DNA of 64,000 bases from Micromonospora marina (GTDB taxonomy: Bacteria > Actinomycetota > Actinomycetes > Mycobacteriales > Micromonosporaceae). The DNA lies in contig NZ_FMCV01000001.1 in NCBI RefSeq assembly GCF_900091565.1, forward strand, positions 1-64,000, read 5' to 3'. Each line of letters begins with the position of its first letter. The stretch's first letter is position 1. Of the stretch, positions 41,140 through 47,487 are shown one piece after another. The position numbers and the translations under genes are program-made. The notes under the pieces are model-generated. The model did no database searches, was not told the DNA's origin, and was given only the letters and a program-made list of their open reading frames with translations.

Positions 41140-41814
41140 ATGACCGCTCCGGTGACCACCGACAGCGACCTGGACGAGGCTCCGCCGGCCGACCAGGGCG
41201 GCCGGGATGCGGTGCCCCGCTACGGCTTGCTGGCGGTGGCCGCCGCCCTCGTGGTCGGGCTGGTTCTCGGGTACGCGGGTGGCCTGCTCACCCCGACGCT
41301 CACCCGCCCGGGTGAGAACTCGGCAGAGGCGGGGTTCGCCCGGGACATGACCGCCCACCACAACCAGGCCGTCGCAATGGGCCTGCTGGCGTTCGACCAG
41401 GGTCAGGATCCCGAGGTACGCCAGGTCGGCGTGGACATCGCCACCGGCCAGCAGGGTGAGATCGGCACCATGCAGACCTGGCTGCGCTCCTGGAAGCTGG
41501 ACCCGACCGGCGAGCAGGCCCCGATGGCGTGGATGCCGGACGGCGCCGGCTTGGTCAAGGACGGCCTGATGCCGGGCATGGCGACGCCGGAGGAGATGGC
41601 GAAGCTGCGCGCGGCGAGCGGTCGGGAGTTCGACGTGCTCTTCCTCCAGATGATGATCCGCCACCACATCGGCGGGGTGCACATGATCGACGGCATCCTC
41701 GACGAGGGCAGCGACGACGACGTGCTGGCGGTCGCCCAGACGATGAAGAACACCCAGCAGAACGACCTGACCAACCTGAGCGCGGCGCTGAAGCGCCTGG
41801 GCGGCACCGCATAA
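41140..41814 (+). CDS. DUF305 ferritin-like membrane-anchored protein
   Basis: This 224-residue protein has one transmembrane helix (about 25-50) and two copies of the family motif: FARDMTAHHNQAV and MMIRHHIGGVHM. The His pairs suggest metal binding; related proteins have been linked to copper and other metals, but the role is not settled. It has AGGA upstream and is in one operon with the DUF3105 gene. A strong terminator follows. Confidence 0.87.
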   Translation: MTAPVTTDSDLDEAPPADQGGRDAVPRYGLLAVAAALVVGLVLGYAGGLLTPTLTRPGENSAEAGFARDMTAHHNQAVAMGLLAFDQGQDPEVRQVGVDIATGQQGEIGTMQTWLRSWKLDPTGEQAPMAWMPDGAGLVKDGLMPGMATPEEMAKLRAASGREFDVLFLQMMIRHHIGGVHMIDGILDEGSDDDVLAVAQTMKNTQQNDLTNLSAALKRLGGTA

Positions 41815-41838
41815 CACCCGCCGCCCCGCACCATCCCC

Positions 41839-41872
41839 GAGGCCCGGTCCCCTCCCAGGGGCACCGGGCCTC
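41839..41872 (+). terminator. Terminator after the DUF305 gene
   Basis: GAGGCCCGGTCCCCT pairs with its complement over about 15 bp with one bulge, closing a CCC loop. It lies 25 bases after the stop. Confidence 0.75.
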
Positions 41873-41894
41873 ACCGTCCCCGCCCCCGTCGGTA

Positions 41895-41975
41895 CTTGAT
41901 CGACACCAGTTCGGGGAGGTGGCGGGGTCGGGACGGGTGGAATGCAACCACTTCGGCGAAGTGGAGTCGATCAAG
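41895..41975. repeat. Palindromic element family A, copy 2
   Basis: This 81-bp element has near-perfect 13-bp inverted ends (CTTGATCGACACC and GGAGTCGATCAAG). Inside lies the palindrome ACTTCGGCGAAGT. It is the reverse complement of the copy at 34509-34588 with few differences. It lies between the DUF305 terminator and the transposase-derived gene. Confidence 0.85.
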
Positions 41976-42103
41976 ATCGGGTCGGAGCGGGTGGGCCGGT
42001 CGAGGAGGGACGGCGTGGGGCGGGGTGGCCACGCCAAGCGCCGCGCGATATGGGGTAGATGTTCCGGTTTGAGCGTTTGTAACGGTTTGGGGCTAACGGG
42101 TCA

Positions 42104-42868
42104 TTGTGGGGGTTAGAGACTTTTCTACCCACATATCGTGACCAGTTGCGATTCGGGCTCGTTGCCCAAGACGTGGGGGTTGCACTCAGAGACGCAGGGC
42201 GGTCGGTGACCAGCTGGTGCCGACGCCACACCATCGGCGGTGACGGAGCGGTGGCAGCCGTCCGTCGCGGACTGCGGCAGGGCGAGCCGGGAACGCTCAG
42301 CCGCGAACAGGAACTCGAACTCATCGACGTGCTCCGGGGGGTCCACCCCGACGAGTTCGGCCTCGACGAGGAGCTCTGGACACGGCAGAGCCTGACCGCC
42401 CTCATCGAGCGCCGGTTCGGGCTGGCGATGGACGCCGGCACCGTCGGGGCGTACCTCCGGGCCTGGGGTCTGGGGCCGCGCGAGCCGCGCGAGCGGGCCT
42501 GCGGCCTGTGCGTCGGCGCGGTCGAGCGCTGGGTACGCAGCGAGTACCCGGCGATCACGCGGGCGGCGCAGGAGCACGCCGCGGAGGTCTACTGGATCGG
42601 CCGGGTACGCCTGCGCGGCACCATGCCCGCCGCCGACGTGGTCTCGGCGGTCTCCTCGCGGGGACGGGTGCGGTTCATGGTCACCACACCGTCGGTGGAC
42701 CCGCCGCTGCCCCGGGACTTCGTGCTGCGGCTCAGCGGCGCCGAGGAGCGCACCGTGCACCTGATCGTGGACGGCTCGTGGCCACGCAACGAGTGGCCCC
42801 GCCGGCTGCCCCGCCGGGTCGTGCTGCACCCGCTGCCGAGCTGCGGTCGCGCCGTCGCCGCGGCCTGA
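42104..42868 (+). CDS. IS630-type transposase remnant, apparently domesticated
   Basis: The first 150 residues match the DNA-binding part of IS630-family transposases: VALRDAGRSVTSW (first helix-turn-helix), then LSREQELELIDVLRG, LWTRQSLTALIERRFG and AGTVGAYLRAWGLGP. The catalytic part has lost key positions: where IS630 proteins have YWGDE this one reads YWIGR (163-167); the second Asp remains in LIVD (220-223); the third acid and its surroundings are gone, and the protein ends after LHPLPSCGR. The frame is open, GC-typical and unbroken, so it may now be a DNA-binding regulator. The start may be the TTG at 42104 or the GTG at 42173. No inverted repeats flank it. Confidence 0.75.
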   Translation: MWGLETFLPTYRDQLRFGLVAQDVGVALRDAGRSVTSWCRRHTIGGDGAVAAVRRGLRQGEPGTLSREQELELIDVLRGVHPDEFGLDEELWTRQSLTALIERRFGLAMDAGTVGAYLRAWGLGPREPRERACGLCVGAVERWVRSEYPAITRAAQEHAAEVYWIGRVRLRGTMPAADVVSAVSSRGRVRFMVTTPSVDPPLPRDFVLRLSGAEERTVHLIVDGSWPRNEWPRRLPRRVVLHPLPSCGRAVAAA

Positions 42869-42944
42869 CCCGACGAAGATCGACTCGCGGGGGTACCGAT
42901 TCGGTGATCCGGGAGGGGGTTTGCTACTCTTCTCGGGTCGCTGA

Positions 42945-43016
42945 GCCCCCGTAGCTCAGGGGATAGAGCACCGCCCTCCGGAGGCGGGGGCGCAGGTTCG
43001 AATCCTGCCGGGGGCA
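42945..43016 (+). tRNA. tRNA-Arg (anticodon CCG)
   Basis: The cloverleaf folds fully: acceptor GCCCCCG with CGGGGGC, anticodon stem CCGCC/GGCGG with loop CTCCGGA (anticodon CCG, reading CGG), T-arm GCAGG TTCGAAT CCTGC, discriminator A. CCA is not encoded. A TACTCT hexamer at 42925-42930 is the likely -10 element, and a terminator follows at 43035. Confidence 0.96.
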
Positions 43017-43034
43017 CCTCACAGAACAATCATC

Positions 43035-43067
43035 AAAGACCCTCGACCGGCATGGTCGAGGGTCTTT
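43035..43067 (+). terminator. Terminator after tRNA-Arg
   Basis: A perfect 14-bp stem (AAAGACCCTCGACC with its complement) closes a five-base loop and ends in TTT. It lies 18 bases after the tRNA. Confidence 0.85.
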
Positions 43068-43245
43068 CGCGTGTGAGTACGGCTCACCTCCTGATCGTCG
43101 AGCTGTCTCGTCCGTCAACGCAGGGCCATGGCGTGGCGTTGCGGGCGAACGCGCCCAGGTCGACTGGTTGGGCCAGGCTGGCGGGCAGGCTCATGGTGTA
43201 GTCGGCGGCGTGCGGGAACGCGAGGCCCTCGTGTGGGGCACCTTG

Positions 43246-44145
43246 TCAACGGCCGAGGGTCAGCGGGGTCTGGGTACGCACCCGGGTCAGTTTGCAGGGG
43301 TTGCGGACGTAGTAGAGGCCGGCGATCAGCGCGTCGTCGACCCGGATCGTGAGGACACCGTCGATTTCACCATCCAGGTGGACGACGAGTGCGGGGCCGC
43401 CATTGACGACCGCCGGTCGCACCGTAATCCTGCCGGGGACCTTGCCGAGACCGCCGAGGAACATGCGGGCCACCTTGTCGGCGCCGACCACCGGCCGGAG
43501 CGTGGCATGTTTGACGCCGCCGCCGTCGCCGACCAGCACGACTCCGGGAGAGAGCACATCGAGCAGGCGTTGCGGGTCCCCGGTCTCGATCGCGTGCTGC
43601 AGTGACTGCAGGGCCGCCCGGGTCTGGGCCGCCGAAACCGGATAGCGGGGACGGCGGGCGTCGACATGCCGACGGGCCCGGTGGGCGATCTGACGGACGG
43701 CGGCCGGGCTCCTGCCGACCGCCGCGGCAATCTCGTCGTAGCCGACCGCGAATGCCTCCCGCAGCACGAAGACGGCACGTTCATTCGGCGACAGGGTCTC
43801 CAGAACGAGCATGAGGGCGATCGACATGCTCTCGGCGAGTTCGACGTCTTCGGCCACATCGGGCGTGGTCAGCAACGGCTCCGGCAGCCAGGGGCCGACA
43901 TACTTCTCCCGGCGGCGTCTCATGTCGCGCATCCGATTGAGGGCTTGCCGGGTGGCGATACGGATCAGGTAGGCACGCTGGTCGCGGATCGGCGCAAGAT
44001 CTACGTTGACCCATCTCAGCCAGGTCTCCTGCAGGACGTCCTCCGCGTCGGCGGCCGACCCGAGCATCTCGTAGGCGACTGTGAACAACAGATTGCGGTA
44101 GGTGAGGAAGGTTCGGGTGGCCGGATCGACGGCCTGCTCGCTCAA
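43246..44145 (-). CDS. ECF41-type RNA polymerase sigma factor with SnoaL-like C-terminus
   Basis: Region 2 (FLTYRNLLFTVAYEMLGSAA...DAEDVLQETWLRW) and region 4 (LSPNERAVFVLREAF, then EIAAAVGRSPAAVRQIAHRA) show an ECF sigma factor. A SnoaL-like domain (about 175-299) follows with DGGGV (207-211) and NPCKL (282-286), close to the DGGGK and NPDKL motifs known from ECF41 factors, where this domain controls activity instead of an anti-sigma factor. The TTG at 44145 has AGAGGA upstream; a GTG at 44175 overlaps the preceding stop (GTGA). The upstream oxidoreductase is the typical partner, and an ECF41-like promoter precedes both. Confidence 0.9.
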   Translation of the reverse strand: MSEQAVDPATRTFLTYRNLLFTVAYEMLGSAADAEDVLQETWLRWVNVDLAPIRDQRAYLIRIATRQALNRMRDMRRRREKYVGPWLPEPLLTTPDVAEDVELAESMSIALMLVLETLSPNERAVFVLREAFAVGYDEIAAAVGRSPAAVRQIAHRARRHVDARRPRYPVSAAQTRAALQSLQHAIETGDPQRLLDVLSPGVVLVGDGGGVKHATLRPVVGADKVARMFLGGLGKVPGRITVRPAVVNGGPALVVHLDGEIDGVLTIRVDDALIAGLYYVRNPCKLTRVRTQTPLTLGR

Positions 44146-44171
44146 GACTTCTGTCCTCTCCGCCGCTCGGA

Positions 44172-45368
44172 TCACGCCGACCGCCGGGCCGCGCCCAGCT
44201 CCCGGTTTGCATGTGCCTGCACCAGTTGCCGTCGCTTGTTGTTGGGCAGCCACCGGTGCGAGCCGGGCTTGCGGGCCTCGTTCGTGAGGTGGGCGACGGC
44301 GAACGTGTAGGTGAGTGCCTTGAGTCTCGCGCCGAGGCGGCCGCCGACGAACAGCCCGATCGCGGTGTCGTCCCGGCCGGCGAGCTGGTAGATGCCGGCC
44401 TGCGGGCCGAGGCCGACGCACATGGCGTTGAAGAAGACACTGGCCGGTTCAGGGTCGACGCCCGCCATACGCCGCAGCAGGGTGTCGGCGGCGTGCGCGC
44501 CGAGGCAACCCGCGGTGTACGCACTCATCCGATAGGGCAGGCCGGAGGGTGCCGTCGAGTCTCCGGCCGCGACGATATGTTCGTCGTCGATGCTGGTCAG
44601 TGTCTCGTCGGTGAGTAGACGCCCGATGCTGTCGGTCCGCAGACCGCTGCGCGTGGCCAGATCCGGCACGCCGAAGCCTGCTGTCCAGACGGTGATCGCA
44701 CTCGGCAGGACACGATCGTCACGCAGCCGCACGGCATCACGTGTGACCTCGGTGACCTCGGTGCCCGGTCCGTCGAGAACGGTCACACCGAGCCTCGCGA
44801 GCGACCTGGCGGCCGCGCGCCGCGCGCGTGGATGCAGGTACGCGCCGAGCGCACCGCCGCAGACCAGACTCACCCGGTGGCCGCGGCCCGCGAGCTCGGC
44901 AGCGGTCTCGATGCCGGTCGGCCCCGCTCCGACAACCGTGACCGCGGCCTCCGCCGGGCTCTTGCCGAGCACTGAGCGCAGCCGCTGCGCCGCCTCAATG
45001 GTGGCCATCGGATGAGCGAATTCGGCCGCTCCGGGAACGGGTGGCTCGGCACTCGCGCTGCCCACCGCGTAAACGAGATAGTCGTAGCCGAGTTCGCCGG
45101 TCTTCGCCAGAACCACGCTGTGCTCAGCGGAGTCGATCACCGTGGCCGTGTCCTGGACCAGCTGAACACGCTCGTGCAGGACCTCCCGGTAGCCCACCAC
45201 CGCCTCGTGCGAGCCGGCGACCAGATGGTGCAGGCGCAACCGGATGACGAAGTCCGGCCGTGGATTCACCACTGTGACGCTGACGTCGTCGCGCTGCATC
45301 AGCCGGTTGGCCGCCATGACACCGGCGAAACCGCCGCCGACCACTACCACCCTGGTGTACCCGCTCAT
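44172..45368 (-). CDS. FAD-dependent NADH dehydrogenase-like oxidoreductase
   Basis: This 398-residue flavoprotein has the FAD loop VVVVGGGFAGVMAANRL at the N-terminus, a second dinucleotide loop VVGAGPTGIETAAEL, and HIVAAGDSTAP for the FAD ribityl chain. It resembles type II NADH dehydrogenases but lacks an obvious membrane-binding amphipathic tail. Substrate unknown. AAGGAG lies seven bases before the ATG. It shares an operon with the ECF41 sigma gene, which fits the oxidoreductase class of ECF41 partners. Confidence 0.88.
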   Translation of the reverse strand: MSGYTRVVVVGGGFAGVMAANRLMQRDDVSVTVVNPRPDFVIRLRLHHLVAGSHEAVVGYREVLHERVQLVQDTATVIDSAEHSVVLAKTGELGYDYLVYAVGSASAEPPVPGAAEFAHPMATIEAAQRLRSVLGKSPAEAAVTVVGAGPTGIETAAELAGRGHRVSLVCGGALGAYLHPRARRAAARSLARLGVTVLDGPGTEVTEVTRDAVRLRDDRVLPSAITVWTAGFGVPDLATRSGLRTDSIGRLLTDETLTSIDDEHIVAAGDSTAPSGLPYRMSAYTAGCLGAHAADTLLRRMAGVDPEPASVFFNAMCVGLGPQAGIYQLAGRDDTAIGLFVGGRLGARLKALTYTFAVAHLTNEARKPGSHRWLPNNKRRQLVQAHANRELGAARRSA

Positions 45369-45400
45369 GCCTGGACTCCTTCCGTTGACGGTTCGCACTC

Positions 45401-45428
45401 AGGACACCGGCCGGGCGCACCGTGTGAC
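45401..45428 (-). promoter_or_regulatory. ECF41-type promoter of the oxidoreductase-sigma operon
   Basis: On the minus strand GTCACA (45423-45428) and TGTCCT (45401-45406) are separated by 16 bases. From memory, ECF41/SigJ promoters have a TGTCACA -35 and CGTC -10 at this spacing, so both boxes match but for one or two bases. The start point would lie about 25 bases before the ATG at 45368. This suggests autoregulation. Confidence 0.65.
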
Positions 45429-45505
45429 CGGAGTGACCGAGCTCACCTGCCAGACGTGGAAAGAGTCGACCCGCCGCGATGCGGCGTCGTTGATCCGCCC
45501 AGGGA

Positions 45506-46465
45506 TCACCCGGCCTCGCGGCGGGCCCGGGCTCGCCGTTTGCCCTCGTGCATCGCCTGCACCCGGGCCACCGGGATGGTCCGCCCCTGCTCGACCAGGT
45601 CCGCCGGCAGCCGCTGCGGCGCGGGCAGCGCCTCCGCCCAGGGATCCCGGTCACCCAGCAGCGCGGGCACGGTCCGTACGGTGAAGTCGGCCGGGCTCGC
45701 GCTCTCCAGGTCGGTCCAGCCCACCGGGTACGACACGGTGGCGCCGGGCCGGATCCGAGGGCTGTAGGCGGACACCACCGTCGCCCCGTACGCCCGGGTG
45801 GAGTCGACGAAGACGCGGCCGCCGCGGTCGGCGACGATGAACGCGGTGGTAGCGGCCGCCGGATCGAGCCGTTCGGTACGGGCGGCGAGCGCCCGGGTCG
45901 CGGCGGCGGCCTCCTCCGCGGTGGTGGCCGGGTCCACCGGCACGACCACGTGCACCCCCTTGGCGCCGCTCGTCTTCACCGCGCCGGTCAGCCCGGCGTC
46001 GGCGAGCGCCTGCCGCACCAGCAGCGCGACCCGCACCACGGCGTCGAACGCGTCTCCCTCCGGGGGATCGAGGTCGAGCACCAGGTGGTTCGGGCGCTCG
46101 GCCTGCCCGGCCGGAGCGAGCGTCGGGTGGTATTCCACCGCCCGCTGGTTGGCGAACCAGAGCAGCGTCCGCCGGTCGTCGCAGAGGGCGTACGAGATCC
46201 GCCGGTGCGACGCCTCCGCCCACACCTCGGTCCGGCGGACCCAGTCGGGCGTGTACTTCGGCAGGTTCTTCTGCATGAACGGCTCCTGGCCGGGCCGCAC
46301 CCGCAGCACCGACAGCGGTCGGTCCCGCAGTTCCGGCAGGATCCGGTCGCACACGGCGTCGAGGTAGTCGACCAGGTCGCGTTTGGTCGCCCCGGCGCCG
46401 TCGAACAGCGGCTGGTCGAGGTTGGTCAGCGACACTCCGGCCCGGCTGTCGTCGGCGGCACCCAT
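45506..46465 (-). CDS. Stand-alone LigD-type polymerase (primase-polymerase) domain protein
   Basis: This 319-residue protein is the polymerase module of the bacterial NHEJ ligase LigD, of the archaeo-eukaryotic primase fold. The metal-binding acids are in DLDPPEGD (130-137), SGAKGVHV (166-173) provides the conserved Lys/His, and a third Asp lies in VFVDSTRAYGATV. No ligase or nuclease domain and no ku gene is in the window. Such split LigD proteins in actinobacteria may act in NHEJ gap filling or base-excision repair. ATG at 46465. Confidence 0.9.
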   Translation of the reverse strand: MGAADDSRAGVSLTNLDQPLFDGAGATKRDLVDYLDAVCDRILPELRDRPLSVLRVRPGQEPFMQKNLPKYTPDWVRRTEVWAEASHRRISYALCDDRRTLLWFANQRAVEYHPTLAPAGQAERPNHLVLDLDPPEGDAFDAVVRVALLVRQALADAGLTGAVKTSGAKGVHVVVPVDPATTAEEAAAATRALAARTERLDPAAATTAFIVADRGGRVFVDSTRAYGATVVSAYSPRIRPGATVSYPVGWTDLESASPADFTVRTVPALLGDRDPWAEALPAPQRLPADLVEQGRTIPVARVQAMHEGKRRARARREAG

Positions 46466-46579
46466 CGGACCACCATCCCGGGCCGGGCCCGGCTCGGCAA
46501 CCCCGACACGGTGCCCGGCACCTGGGACGATCGGTGCGTGGGTGAGGCAGAGGCGGACCGGTGCGGGTCCGGCGCGGCG

Positions 46580-46771
46580 GAGCGGGACGGGCTGCTGCAC
46601 CGGTACGTTCATCCCACGGTGCCGCCCAAGGTGGAGTACACGGCCACGCCGATGGCCGGGGAGCTGTACGAGTCGCTGGTGGCGCTGACGAGCTGGGCGG
46701 AGCGGCATCGCGAGGCGATCAGCGCGGCCCGGGCCGAGTACGACAGCAGGCACGGCCACCCGTCAGCCTGA
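46580..46771 (+). pseudogene. 5'-truncated HxlR-family regulator remnant
   Basis: The frame encodes ERDGLLHRYVHPTVPPKVEY followed by TATPMAGELYESLVALTSWAERH, which is the C-terminal half of an HxlR winged-helix domain (the wing and the last helix). The N-terminal half is missing: upstream sequence in the same frame has no HxlR character and overlaps the LigD-type gene's promoter side. No start codon or binding site is suitable. Residues are well kept, so the loss may be recent. Confidence 0.6.
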
Positions 46772-46864
46772 CCCAGCCCTCGACCCGCTGCGCCCAGTCG
46801 ACTTGGTGCCGAACAGTCCTGAGCTGCGGAAACGACGCATTGTGGTGAACGCCACGCGGTAGAT

Positions 46865-46899
46865 CTGACCGATCGGTCAGACGCTGACCGATCGGTCAG
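46865..46899. promoter_or_regulatory. Tandem perfect TetR operators
   Basis: CTGACCGATCGGTCAG, a perfect 16-bp palindrome, occurs twice (46865-46880 and 46884-46899), three bases apart. It lies directly before the TetR gene at 46914. The centre-to-centre distance of 19 bases would place dimers about two helix turns apart. The TetR/MMPL operon is the likely target. Confidence 0.85.
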
Positions 46900-46913
46900 G
46901 CATGCTGGACGAC

Positions 46914-47459
46914 ATGGCGCGACCGGCCCCCGCCACCCACCACGAGCTGCTGACCGCGGCCGCTCGCCGGTTCGCCGTCACCGGGTACAAGGGCACCTCG
47001 CTGCAGGACATCGCCCGCGAGGTGGGCTGCTCCAAGGCGACTGTGCTCTACCACTTCGCCAGCAAGGACGCCCTGCTCTGTGAGCTGATGGCCCCGGCCA
47101 TCACCATGCTGGAGGAACTGGACGCCCGGATCGCCACGCACACCGGCGCCCAGGCCCAGCGCGTCGCCGCGGACGGCTTCGTCGATCTGGCGGTCCGCTT
47201 CCGCCGGGAGATCGCACTGCTGCGGGGAGAGTTCCCCGACCTGCTCCAGCAGCCCGCGTTCGCCCACATCCAGGAGATCTCCGAACATCTCATCGCCGCC
47301 TTCTCCGGCTTCTCCGACCGTCCGGAGGCACGCGTCGCGGCGCTCGTCGTGCTCGCCGGCATCGCCGAGACCTGCGGCGAGTTCCTGGACATCCCCGACG
47401 ACCAGCTGCGCACCGCGCTGCGCGCGGTGGCGTACCGCGCGCTCGAAGTATCCACCTGA
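46914..47459 (+). CDS. TetR family regulator of the adjacent MMPL exporter
   Basis: The N-terminal DNA-binding domain is clear (LLTAAARRFAVTGYKGTSL, then GCSKATVLYHFASKDALL). I chose the ATG at 46914 (181 residues), because the ATG at 46902 touches the operator. It is 28 bases upstream of the MMPL gene and the two likely form an operon under the palindromes at 46865-46899. The ligand is probably a compound exported by the MMPL protein; this is inference. Confidence 0.9.
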   Translation: MARPAPATHHELLTAAARRFAVTGYKGTSLQDIAREVGCSKATVLYHFASKDALLCELMAPAITMLEELDARIATHTGAQAQRVAADGFVDLAVRFRREIALLRGEFPDLLQQPAFAHIQEISEHLIAAFSGFSDRPEARVAALVVLAGIAETCGEFLDIPDDQLRTALRAVAYRALEVST

Positions 47460-47487
47460 TCCGTTCCTGCGAGGACAAGGAAGGTCC

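Noticed and set aside
42104..42868. A complete IS630 insertion sequence
   Set aside because: Catalytic residues and terminal inverted repeats are missing; the nearby family A element does not flank it on both sides.
42945..43067. tRNA-Arg as an attachment site of an integrated element
   Set aside because: I found no second copy of the tRNA 3' end in the window and no integrase gene nearby.
43068..43245. A small gene between the tRNA terminator and the sigma gene
   Set aside because: Short frames here lack a ribosome binding site and a leaderless -10 element, and show no recognisable protein.
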